Part shown: one piece after another, positions 1 to 7,802 of the stretch | How the letters are laid out: the number at the start of each line of letters is the position of its first letter | Position numbering within the stretch: position 1 is the first letter of the stretch | Assembly (NCBI GenBank): GCA_900128395.1 | Contig: LT649594.1 | Span: 1,686-19,018 of the forward strand | Direction: 5' to 3' | Source: Stramenopiles sp. TOSAG23-2 | Taxonomy: Eukaryota; Sar | Length of the DNA: 17,333 nt | The notes under the pieces: generated by a model | The model's database searches: none | Told to the model about the DNA's origin: nothing | Seen by the model: only the letters and a program-made list of their open reading frames with translations | Made by a program: the position numbers and the translations under genes

Positions 1-1
1 T

Positions 2-2881
2 AGTAAACTTAAATTTGAACAAGATATTGACCGCATGATGTATCGTCCAATAGGGCAATCTCCTACTAGGGAAGCATGGCATAGAGACGAATCTCTCAAT
101 GCTATTGAAAATGATACCATCTACGGTGGATGGATCAATTTAGACGACACTCCACAATATTTTTCATGTGTACCTGGTTCTCATAAAGAGGTTGGTAATA
201 GAAATGGAGGATTTGCTAAAATAGATAAAGAAGACCGACCAAAATATAAAGCAAGAAAGGAGAAAGTAAAAATTCCAGCTGGTCATATTATTATATTCTA
301 TGAACGTATCGTCCATGAAGTGACTGGTGGTAAAGCAAAACATCCTATGTGTAGACTATTTTTAGGATGGCGTTTAACATATGGGAGTAAATCATTGGTT
401 GGTGATAACTTGAATAGATATTTAGAGCAAATGCAACCTGTTCCCATTAAATCCGGACAAAAGCCACCTATGTATGCCAAATTGCATTGGGTGAATTGGC
501 GCGATAAATTATTGGATTTCACAAAAGACATTTCTCCTCAATTTACTGAAATGAAGACATTGAAAAAGACAGGTGAACGATTCCGTGTTGTGCAAATGCA
601 AATGGATGGTTTGGTGAAACATAGTATTCTCACCAACTTATGTCCTCCATACAAGCATAAAGAATATAAAATGTTGGCTCCACAACGCAAATGGACATTA
701 TTAAAACCAGGATCCCAAAAAGACTATATTACAATTGATGCAGATGCAGGTGGATCCGGGAGTCAAAATAAACCTTCTTCAAAAGTAGTCATCGATTTAA
801 CATTGAGTAGCAGCGAAGAAGAGAGTTCAGATTCAGACGATAGTTCAGATGATGAAACTAGAAAAACAAGGAGAAAGAGTTCCAAAAAGATGGAAAAGCG
901 TGTTAGTGAAATATTTGACGACGATGAATCCAGTGATGAAGATGAAATTTTATTAGAACCAGAAATTCTTTACAAGGACGAAGATATCGAAGCAGAGACA
1001 TTATATGATAAAGATGGTAACGAACGCAACCTCAGATTTACAAATGCTAGTTTATTATTAATGGGTGAATATCCAAATGGATATATGATTAATGAATATT
1101 CTGCGTCTAATATACACGATGCGGATATAGAGGAAGTCATTGCATACATGATATTAACACCACGATATAGACCTCTTTTTATAGAACTAACCACATGGAA
1201 TGACATGCCAGAACGAGATCAGAATAGATTAAAATCCGAAATACATAATCATAATTTGAGAATAATAGTATTACATCCATTAGATGAAATAAATATCAAA
1301 CCAGCAGCGGCGCCCACCACGACCACCACGACCACCACGACCACCACAACCACTACAATAGATAACATAGTAGAAGATTTTTCTAAAAGAAATGACATAA
1401 CCATTGATGAAATATTACAAGAATTTGTTCATTTGTATGCACCATGGACAACACTTAACAAGGGGTTAATACGTGTGGGTAAAACACATAGGAAAAAAGC
1501 TCAAACCGTAATATACAGTAAGAATAATACAGAGGGTAGAAGGCTAAGTAAAGATAAAGGATATCATGTATGGTATACATGGTCTGACTATAGGACATTC
1601 ACTTCCAGATGGGTTCAAGATTCAGATGTATCCCATGAGGCGAATACAGCACAAGCACGTGCCCAACGTGAAGGATGGATGAACCATACTCAGACACCTC
1701 TTTACACAGGTAGGTCAGCAAAAACAGACGATGAGATAGAAGGTCCATTGAAATTATATGTTTGGTACAAACGCAATGAGGGTAGAATGATAATAACAGG
1801 TAGTTGTGCTAGTGCAGAGATGATTTTCCCACATTTACCATATGCCTTTAGCGGGAGTGAACACAATTGGACAGCAGCTAAAAAGTATAAGAAATCGAAA
1901 AGAACGGTATCGTATAGTTATAAAGACAATGTAATCAATGCAAATGAAATGTATCGCTTACAAGATTGTATAAATCAAATCAATGAAAAATATAAGTATC
2001 TAACTGTTTCAACTGATGCACCGTACAAAAGTGGACGTACACCAGACACTCTTACTCAGATATTAGGATGGCATATTAAAGCAGATTTCCCAGAAGAAGT
2101 AACCAAATATTTTAATAAAAATAAAAATGTATATCACACATTAGATTTAGGTGCAAAAGGTCCAGTTCGAACGAGAGGAACAACAGAATCTCCATGGAAA
2201 TATCGTTTTGGATTATCGGGTACAACAACATCTGTAGTAGAGGATATAGTACAAGAAATTGGGGTCTCCATATTGCCTAATTTTTATCCAGGATATATAC
2301 GTATACATTGGAGAGATAAGAAAGTTATGGATCAAAATACAAAAGAACAGTTAGAGATATTTGCAGATATGAAACAATACAATGTTACATTGATAGGATG
2401 GTCAACATTTGCAGGTAAAGGTGGGCATTGTCGTTTAATGGTGAAGGCATATGATAAAGATGGAAGACGAAGATATTTTATCCTTGACCCATGGATGCAA
2501 GGAACCAGGAAACACAAAGATGGATTTGATGCAATTGAATATTTTATTCGAAGAAACAAGCTTGGATATGTACGAAAGTTAGACATTCCAGCAGAACAAG
2601 CAGACGGAGAAGGTTCATGTGTAGCTATTTCATTAAGTAGAGCATTGAATATAGCATTTCTTAATAAAGGGAATTCCGTTCTTAGAAGTCCCGTGAAAAT
2701 CAATTTAGGTGGGTTGACACCAAAAGGAGAGTGGGAAGAAACTATTCCAGGTGTAGAGGAAGATATTTTACCATGGATACCAGTATTTGTAAAAATATTA
2801 ATGAATAGATACAGAGGTACAGCAGCAGAAACGAGAGCAAATAGAGGTGGTAGAAGATATCAATATTTAATTAAACTTTAA
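2..2881 (+). CDS. Partial multidomain viral protein: PhyH-like oxygenase + SIM-like motif + Ulp1/adenain-like cysteine protease domain
   Basis: The frame is open from base 2 to the stop at 2879-2881; the first ATG is at 35, but the oxygenase fold lacks its N-terminus, so the gene almost certainly begins upstream. Numbering from that ATG, residues 1-115 resemble the phytanoyl-CoA dioxygenase family: H16-x-D18, a VPGSH motif at 46-50, distal H94 after a PAGHIIIF strand, and R107 as a possible 2-oxoglutarate ligand. Residues 251-256 read VVIDLT and are followed by an acidic Ser/Asp/Glu tract (258-274), the form of a SUMO-interacting motif. A 14-residue Thr run lies at 428-441. The C-terminal part has the order H798, D818 (in ILDPW), Q855, C862 (in GEGSC), as in C48/adenain-type cysteine proteases. 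The middle (about 310-780) is unrecognised. The 3' end overlaps the convergent next gene by 11 bases. The oxygenase call is fairly firm; the protease call rests on residue order and spacing only. Substrates are unknown. Confidence 0.75.
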   Translation, partial: SKLKFEQDIDRMMYRPIGQSPTREAWHRDESLNAIENDTIYGGWINLDDTPQYFSCVPGSHKEVGNRNGGFAKIDKEDRPKYKARKEKVKIPAGHIIIFYERIVHEVTGGKAKHPMCRLFLGWRLTYGSKSLVGDNLNRYLEQMQPVPIKSGQKPPMYAKLHWVNWRDKLLDFTKDISPQFTEMKTLKKTGERFRVVQMQMDGLVKHSILTNLCPPYKHKEYKMLAPQRKWTLLKPGSQKDYITIDADAGGSGSQNKPSSKVVIDLTLSSSEEESSDSDDSSDDETRKTRRKSSKKMEKRVSEIFDDDESSDEDEILLEPEILYKDEDIEAETLYDKDGNERNLRFTNASLLLMGEYPNGYMINEYSASNIHDADIEEVIAYMILTPRYRPLFIELTTWNDMPERDQNRLKSEIHNHNLRIIVLHPLDEINIKPAAAPTTTTTTTTTTTTTTIDNIVEDFSKRNDITIDEILQEFVHLYAPWTTLNKGLIRVGKTHRKKAQTVIYSKNNTEGRRLSKDKGYHVWYTWSDYRTFTSRWVQDSDVSHEANTAQARAQREGWMNHTQTPLYTGRSAKTDDEIEGPLKLYVWYKRNEGRMIITGSCASAEMIFPHLPYAFSGSEHNWTAAKKYKKSKRTVSYSYKDNVINANEMYRLQDCINQINEKYKYLTVSTDAPYKSGRTPDTLTQILGWHIKADFPEEVTKYFNKNKNVYHTLDLGAKGPVRTRGTTESPWKYRFGLSGTTTSVVEDIVQEIGVSILPNFYPGYIRIHWRDKKVMDQNTKEQLEIFADMKQYNVTLIGWSTFAGKGGHCRLMVKAYDKDGRRRYFILDPWMQGTRKHKDGFDAIEYFIRRNKLGYVRKLDIPAEQADGEGSCVAISLSRALNIAFLNKGNSVLRSPVKINLGGLTPKGEWEETIPGVEEDILPWIPVFVKILMNRYRGTAAETRANRGGRRYQYLIKL
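1316..1357 (+). repeat. ACC/ACG minisatellite encoding 14 Thr
   Basis: Fourteen consecutive Thr codons, mostly in a 9-base period (ACC ACC ACG), inside the large multidomain gene. The repeat separates the N-terminal oxygenase/SIM half from the C-terminal half and probably forms a flexible linker. The near-perfect DNA period suggests growth by slippage, so its length may vary between copies or isolates. Confidence 0.85.
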
Positions 2882-3221
2882 AGCGATTTAAATATTCTTC
2901 AATGGTTTCCATAAAATAAACCCGTATATTTAAATTATAATCCGTTCCTAATTTATATAAGGCATACTGTTCATCAGAACAATTCTTTACAATAATATCT
3001 ACCTTTTTATTTCTTATATCCCATGCATCGATATCTTCTATATCGGCATTATCTATATAGAATATATATTTATTAAATTTGTACGTTTCAATAATGAAAT
3101 CTAATGGAGGTTCTAATCCAACAATCCACATTTTCTGATCACAATATTCAACAAACCCTATTCGTTCATTGAATGTCTTTTTACCATTGATATTGTATTT
3201 GGAAATATACAACTGGTTCAT
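2871..3221 (-). CDS. Hypothetical protein, 116 aa
   Basis: I do not recognise this protein. It is a 116-residue soluble protein with no signal peptide or membrane segment, rich in Ile, Asp, Tyr and Asn. The N-terminal half alternates hydrophobic and aromatic residues, which looks like beta structure, and the C-terminus (about 100-114) is likely helical. Only two Cys are present, neither in a metal-binding pattern. It converges on the large upstream gene and overlaps its 3' end by 11 bases. It is divergent from the M16 protease gene, with only 47 bases between the two start codons. On its own strand the ATG is preceded by TATATAAAT, the same kind of A/T leader seen at the neighbouring genes, which supports this start. 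Function unknown. Confidence 0.6.
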   Translation of the reverse strand: MNQLYISKYNINGKKTFNERIGFVEYCDQKMWIVGLEPPLDFIIETYKFNKYIFYIDNADIEDIDAWDIRNKKVDIIVKNCSDEQYALYKLGTDYNLNIRVYFMETIEEYLNRFKV

Positions 3222-3268
3222 ATATTTATATAAAAACTAGTATATATACAACGCTGCATACATATAAA
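3222..3268. promoter_or_regulatory. Divergent promoter region between the 116-aa orphan and the M16 gene
   Basis: Forty-seven bases, almost all A/T, separate two divergent ATGs. On the plus strand TATAAA (3263-3268) abuts the ATG of the M16 gene. On the minus strand TATATAAAT directly precedes the other ATG. Such placement implies very short 5' leaders. Promoter activity is inferred from position and composition only. Confidence 0.45.
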
Positions 3269-5848
3269 ATGGAATTCAAACCAGGAAGATTATCTAACAA
3301 TATGTATGAGTACACTTTATCCAATGGACTTCGCCTTTTATTAGTTCCACGCGATGGATTGGATGTCGTCACTGCCAATGTCACTTACCATGTGGGTTCC
3401 CGTAATGAGGGGTTGGGCGTATCCGGTGCGACGCATTTTCTCGAACACTTACAGTTTAAGGGGTCAAAAAAGTTCCATGGGAAAGATGGCATGTGGAAAC
3501 TAGAAGAGGAGGGAGCTTACATGAATGCGACCACATATACCGATCGGACGAACTATTTTGAAGTAATTAAGACGGAATATTTGAATGACGTGATACCTAG
3601 AGAGGCGGACCGAATGTTGGAACCTCTCCTAACAGAGGAATCACTCAAGTCAGAGATGTCTGTCGTAAGGAATGAATTTGAGAGAGGTGAGAATAATGAT
3701 TTCCAAATATTGCATAAACATGTAATGGCAACTGCCTTTCAAGCTCATCCATATCATCATAGTACCATAGGATGGAAAACGGACATTGAAAATGTATCTG
3801 CTAAGGCACTTCGTGAATTCCATGATACATTTTACACACCAAATAATGCTACGTATACATTTGTAGGTAATTTTGACCCAGAGGAAGTGAAAAATATGGT
3901 AGAAGAATCTTTTTCATCAGTTCCTAGAGGGAAGGATCCACCTACCATGTACACCTCAGAACCAGTACAAACAGGGCAGCGTCGTGTGGTTGTACAGCAG
4001 CCATCCAATACTTCCTTGTTGGGAATAGCATTTAAGTCCGTGAATGGATTGCATAGAGATGCCATTGTATTGGAAGTTTTGACTAAATTAATGGCATCTG
4101 GACCAACTTCACCAGTGGAACCTCTACGTAAGTCGGGTGTCATTCATGATCTAATGCCTTCATGGGAGAGAATGCGTGATCCATATACATTCAATGTATG
4201 GATCACTACCAATAATTCGAAACAAAAAACCCTTGAAGAAGCAGAAAAAGCGGTATTCCATTTATTGGAAAACTATCCTAAACCTACGGATGAACAAGTA
4301 ATACTTGCAAAAAGAAGTATTGAATATGGATGGAGAGAAGCAATGGAATCTACTAGAGGTATGGCAATGGAAATCAATGAATCTATTGCTAGAGGCGACC
4401 CATTTGATGTATTTAATCGATTCAAAATACTAAATTCGGTAACTACTGAAGATATCATGCGGGTAGTTGAAAATACATTTGTGAAAACGAGGTCTACTGT
4501 AGGATGGTTTCTACCCGGTGAGGCTGCACCAAAGCTAGAATCTCCTAAAACTTATGATGTTGGTATTTATCCAAGTGCACCAGCAATTAGTGAAATACCA
4601 AAACCAAATACTTCTAGTATAAACTTTAAAGATGTAACGGACGTAACACCTACATCTGCTTTTATGAAGTACAATTCATCGAAGACGCATATACGTTTAT
4701 CGGTTCAAACCAATGCATGTAAATACAATGCATATGAAATGATGGCAAGACATATGTTGACAAAATTAATGACAAAAGGTGTCAATATTAAACGAACAAA
4801 ATTCAATGAGGAAATGGTCCATACATTTTTGGAACAGAATGGCATTCAACGTAATGTATCGTCTGCACCCTATGGCATTGATTTAGTGGCATCTATCCCT
4901 TCTACTGAACCTAAAGTGATTAATCAAATGGTTTCTTTACTGATGAGTGAATTAAAATCACCGTCTCTTAACGTTGATACATTTAGTTATTTACAGAAAA
5001 AGATCAGTGCTGAATTGGCAGGTATGCAAGGTAATGTTAATAACGAGGCGGATGTTTTATTAAGTCAAGAACTATTTAAAGATGGTGGTTGCAACTATTC
5101 ACATACTACATCTGTATTGAGAGATGCAGTTTACGACATGTCACATCAAGCAGTGGTAGATGAACATAAGAAATTAATGAAACATGGTATTATTAAAGTA
5201 TCTGTGGTGTCTCCATCTGATGAAGTAATTCAATCGTTTAAGAAAATTAAGACAGATAAATTCGAAAAAATGGAATATCATGTATTGAAGAATAAACCAT
5301 ACATTGCATCAGTAAGCAATAAAATGATAGATGGTAAATCTTCCTGTACGGTGAAATGGGGACATATTATTGATAAACCTAGTATAGCAACTAAACTGGC
5401 AATTGGTACGTTGGGAAATGGATTTAGTGGACGTCTAATGAAAATTGTTAGAGATAAAGATGGGTTGACTTATGGGATATATGCAAAGCAGAAACGTCTT
5501 TATGGTGCACATACCTTTGAAGTGACCGCTACATTTGCTCCAGCTATGTTAGAGAGAGGTATTTCTGAATCAGAGCGTGTCATGCACGAATGGAAAGAAG
5601 GTATAACGGATGAAGAGATTGAAGTTCAAAAGCAAATCTTGTTAGGATCACAAACTGTCCATTGGGACAATCCAGCTGCAATTTCTGCTACAGTACACAG
5701 CATGCTGTTACAAGACAAGAGTTTGGAAACCATTGATAATTTTAAAGAAAAAATTCAAAATGTTACGTACGATGAAGTAAGAGAGGCATTAAAAACACAG
5801 TTGCATGTCGATCACTTAAAAAGGGTGTGTGCTGGGACATTTTTTTAA
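3269..5848 (+). CDS. M16 (insulinase/pitrilysin-type) zinc metalloprotease
   Basis: An 859-residue protein with the two-half architecture of M16 peptidases. The inverted zinc motif HFLEH lies at 56-60 (H56 and H60 bind zinc, E59 is the catalytic base). The third ligand is E136 in VVRNE, about 75 residues downstream, as in the HxxEH-x(~75)-E signature. The C-terminal half has LGNGFSGRLMKIVRDKDG with R728 and Y735, the Arg/Tyr pair that M16 C-domains use to bind substrate. All catalytic residues are present, so it should be active. It starts MEFKPGRL, with no mitochondrial presequence or signal peptide, so it is not simply a host mitochondrial processing peptidase; cytosol, virus factory or virion is likely. 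Family members degrade peptides of limited size. TATAAA abuts the ATG. The first 400 bases look richer in G/C than the rest, which may hint at acquisition. The family call is firm; the substrate is unknown. Confidence 0.93.
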   Translation: MEFKPGRLSNNMYEYTLSNGLRLLLVPRDGLDVVTANVTYHVGSRNEGLGVSGATHFLEHLQFKGSKKFHGKDGMWKLEEEGAYMNATTYTDRTNYFEVIKTEYLNDVIPREADRMLEPLLTEESLKSEMSVVRNEFERGENNDFQILHKHVMATAFQAHPYHHSTIGWKTDIENVSAKALREFHDTFYTPNNATYTFVGNFDPEEVKNMVEESFSSVPRGKDPPTMYTSEPVQTGQRRVVVQQPSNTSLLGIAFKSVNGLHRDAIVLEVLTKLMASGPTSPVEPLRKSGVIHDLMPSWERMRDPYTFNVWITTNNSKQKTLEEAEKAVFHLLENYPKPTDEQVILAKRSIEYGWREAMESTRGMAMEINESIARGDPFDVFNRFKILNSVTTEDIMRVVENTFVKTRSTVGWFLPGEAAPKLESPKTYDVGIYPSAPAISEIPKPNTSSINFKDVTDVTPTSAFMKYNSSKTHIRLSVQTNACKYNAYEMMARHMLTKLMTKGVNIKRTKFNEEMVHTFLEQNGIQRNVSSAPYGIDLVASIPSTEPKVINQMVSLLMSELKSPSLNVDTFSYLQKKISAELAGMQGNVNNEADVLLSQELFKDGGCNYSHTTSVLRDAVYDMSHQAVVDEHKKLMKHGIIKVSVVSPSDEVIQSFKKIKTDKFEKMEYHVLKNKPYIASVSNKMIDGKSSCTVKWGHIIDKPSIATKLAIGTLGNGFSGRLMKIVRDKDGLTYGIYAKQKRLYGAHTFEVTATFAPAMLERGISESERVMHEWKEGITDEEIEVQKQILLGSQTVHWDNPAAISATVHSMLLQDKSLETIDNFKEKIQNVTYDEVREALKTQLHVDHLKRVCAGTFF

Positions 5849-5879
5849 TAGTATAAATAATAATATAATATATAATAAT

Positions 5880-6407
5880 ATGAACATAGTAAGGCTATTA
5901 CTAATTATCCTTTTCCTGTCTCCTGTCCTATGTATTGATCAGACGAACAAGACAAATGATGAGATAATACAGGAAATTATTCAATATTTTAATACACATG
6001 TTCAAGGTCCAGATGGTGACACCGGTCCACAGGGAGTCACTGGTCCGCGAGGTTTCACTGGTCCAAAAGGTGACACTGTGATTGGTCCACGAGGTGATAC
6101 TGGTCCACAAGGAATAAAGGGAGATAGAGGACCAGACGGAGATATAGGTCTTATAGGACCTCGTGGACAACGTGGAAACGATGGATATAACGGTGTAGAT
6201 GGTGTCAATATGGATAAAACATTGGCAGATTCCGATGAAATTAAAATATGGGTAGGTATTATATTAGCATTACTGGGATTCATTATAACGGTTATAAACT
6301 TCTTAGCCTACTGTAATGTATTAAAGAATACACAGAGTATTATGGATCAACAATATACACGGAAAGATTTTACTCCGTTGGAACGCATGATACGAAATCA
6401 AGAATAA
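5880..6407 (+). CDS. Collagen-like type I membrane protein, 175 aa
   Basis: The start is the ATG at 5880, because the same frame runs upstream only through a GTG inside the end of the protease gene, and residue 1 from 5880 begins a clean signal peptide (about 1-18, ending in SPVLC). After an acidic/helical stretch (19-42) come about 22 Gly-X-Y triplets (43-110), broken once by a two-residue VI insert at 67-68. Many are GPx or GDT, as in bacterial and viral collagen-like proteins. One membrane helix follows (about 123-145), then a 30-residue basic/polar tail, giving an outside-in topology. Trimerisation as a triple helix on a virion or host membrane is likely from the family; Pro hydroxylation would need a hydroxylase. 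The 31-base spacer after the protease gene is A/T-only apart from one G and includes TATATAATAAT just before the ATG. Function could be attachment or surface decoration; not proven. Confidence 0.88.
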   Translation: MNIVRLLLIILFLSPVLCIDQTNKTNDEIIQEIIQYFNTHVQGPDGDTGPQGVTGPRGFTGPKGDTVIGPRGDTGPQGIKGDRGPDGDIGLIGPRGQRGNDGYNGVDGVNMDKTLADSDEIKIWVGIILALLGFIITVINFLAYCNVLKNTQSIMDQQYTRKDFTPLERMIRNQE

Positions 6408-6447
6408 ACTAAAAAATATCATATTTAAAGTAGAGTAATACTATTAA

Positions 6448-7158
6448 ATGGATTATATAGATACCGTATTAATTCTTATCTTTTTCTGTATTAACATTCC
6501 AGCTTTTGTTTTAATTTTTCTGGAACCAAATGAATCTATTACTATGACAGGAGATTGGCTTGTCATGCTTACACATTTATTGGTTATACCTAGTATTATA
6601 CTCATGTATGATACAAAATGGTATCTGGCAGTACTTATATATTCACTAATTACATCTCTCTTCTATCATATGTCTAAATTGGGATACTATGAAAGAGAAC
6701 AAAATTTTAACAATTGGGATATATCGGTTCAAAATATACTTATGTTATCTACATTCTTTTTATTGGTATTTGAAAAAATGCCAACATGGAGTTATTCATT
6801 GATAGCCGGGATGGGAGTGTTTATCGGAGCAATGGGAGAAATTGTTATAGGAAATTTAGAAATATTTGAAATAGTAGGTGCTATTGTAATGATATTTTTA
6901 TTGGTATATTTAATTGTTAGAACCATTCACCCGGTGCCAATCCGCGATAATAAATATATTATGCTTGCAGCTGGAGCGGCAATAGTCGCTGGAACAACAT
7001 TCCTAATAGCAGAACGTGGTTCTGATGATAAATATAGTATCACACATGCGGTATGGCATGTATCGGCATACACCATGTTATATTTTGCATTGAAATCCAT
7101 TAATAATGACTACTTAAAAGTCAGACAGCAGAGAGACTTGCAGGGGGAGGAGATTTAG
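6448..7158 (+). CDS. Seven-helix membrane protein, CREST-superfamily-like putative hydrolase
   Basis: A 236-residue protein with about seven hydrophobic helices. It carries the spaced polar residues that define the CREST superfamily (alkaline ceramidase, PAQR receptor, Per1, SID-1, TMEM8): S70 and H74 in SLFYH at the second/third helix, D91 in NNWD, and HxxxH at 200-204 (HAVWH) in the last helix. In that superfamily these residues hold a zinc ion in an active site within the membrane, and known members act on lipids such as ceramides and GPI-anchor precursors. All five polar residues are present, so a metal-dependent membrane hydrolase is plausible. The closest look is to TMEM8-type members, but I cannot choose the subfamily. 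The 3' end overlaps a convergent secreted-protein gene by 38 bases. A 16-base perfect palindrome starts at the stop codon (7158-7173). Confidence 0.7.
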   Translation: MDYIDTVLILIFFCINIPAFVLIFLEPNESITMTGDWLVMLTHLLVIPSIILMYDTKWYLAVLIYSLITSLFYHMSKLGYYEREQNFNNWDISVQNILMLSTFFLLVFEKMPTWSYSLIAGMGVFIGAMGEIVIGNLEIFEIVGAIVMIFLLVYLIVRTIHPVPIRDNKYIMLAAGAAIVAGTTFLIAERGSDDKYSITHAVWHVSAYTMLYFALKSINNDYLKVRQQRDLQGEEI

Positions 7159-7537
7159 AACCTTTAAAGGTTCGTTTTCTTTTACGTAAAATCCTTTTAG
7201 TTGGTTTTCCATGCATCTTTTTCATTGCATCCTTAAAATAAGCTAATAATTTGGATGGATTACGTCTTCTTAATCTGCGCTTTTTGCAGATGTCTTCACC
7301 ACCACGTAATTCAAATGCTTTGGAAATTTTATTGCATTCTGCAATATTAACAATACAACAATCTAAATCGATGTACCAATGGCGTAACAACTTTTTAGGA
7401 CAGGTATATAAATCTTCAATAGTAGATATCGTTAAAGCTTCAGCTGCCGAATTAGGACATTTAGGTAATGGATCAATTATAATAGGTGCAGCATTAACAA
7501 TTGTGATAAGGCTAATTAAAAATATTAAATAGTTCAT
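7121..7537 (-). CDS. Secreted six-cysteine basic protein, 138 aa
   Basis: It begins with a clear signal peptide (1-16, hydrophobic core LIFLISLITIV, cleavage after NA). The mature part has six Cys at 27, 46, 60, 61, 68 and 84, in the order C-C-CC-C-C, enough for three disulfides. That order is shared by cystine-knot and several arthropod/nematode secreted families, but the spacings here are longer than in knottins, so I assign no family. From residue 85 on the protein is strongly basic, with KKRRLRRR (85-92) and RKRKR (118-122), possible kexin/furin cleavage sites or a nucleic-acid-binding tail. The opposite-strand frame at 7251-7532 lacks any signal or pattern. The ATG is preceded by TATAAAAAG. 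The 3' end overlaps the CREST-like gene by 38 bases. Role unknown; export from infected cells is likely. Confidence 0.72.
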   Translation of the reverse strand: MNYLIFLISLITIVNAAPIIIDPLPKCPNSAAEALTISTIEDLYTCPKKLLRHWYIDLDCCIVNIAECNKISKAFELRGGEDICKKRRLRRRNPSKLLAYFKDAMKKMHGKPTKRILRKRKRTFKGSKSPPPASLSAV

Positions 7538-7559
7538 CTTTTTATATATTATATCATAG

Positions 7560-7754
7560 TTATATACTCCCTTTTGGACATTCTACATTTTCTGTTATTC
7601 GAAATGGTTTTCTACTTTTGTCATATTCACACCAACAAGTTCCAGTAGAACCCCAACACTGCATTGGGGAAAGACTACCATCTTCCTCGTATCTAGGGAC
7701 AAATTCTCCTATTAAAGCGGTTATCATGAAAAATATTATGAGTAAATACTTCAT
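7560..7754 (-). CDS. Secreted thyroglobulin type-1-like mini-domain, 64 aa
   Basis: A signal peptide (about 1-16) is followed directly by a thyroglobulin type-1 core: F-x-P at 18-20, an acidic turn and Gly (EEDG, 23-26), Q32-C33, the diagnostic C40-W-C42, and a last Cys at 59. A classical domain has six Cys paired 1-2, 3-4 and 5-6. Here Cys 1 and 2 are both missing (Tyr22 sits where Cys 2 is expected), while pairs 3-4 (33-40) and 5-6 (42-59) remain, so the loss is of one whole disulfide and leaves no unpaired Cys. Some family members (thyropins) inhibit papain-like cysteine proteases and some bind proteins such as IGF; which applies here is unknown. It lies 22 bases upstream of, and on the same strand as, the six-cysteine gene, so the two could be a unit. 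The domain call is good although the domain is short. Confidence 0.78.
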   Translation of the reverse strand: MKYLLIIFFMITALIGEFVPRYEEDGSLSPMQCWGSTGTCWCEYDKSRKPFRITENVECPKGSI

Positions 7755-7802
7755 ATTAAAAGTAATTAAACGAATATAAATACTATATTGTTTTAAATAA
7801 AA

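Noticed and set aside
6002-6283. Minus-strand Pro/Ser-rich frame opposite the collagen-like gene
   Set aside because: Its Pro-rich look is the complement of the Gly-X-Y codons; it is a shadow and starts at a non-signal position.
7251-7532. Plus-strand 93-aa frame opposite the six-cysteine gene
   Set aside because: It has no domain or compositional support, while the minus-strand frame has a signal peptide, six Cys and a TATA-like leader.
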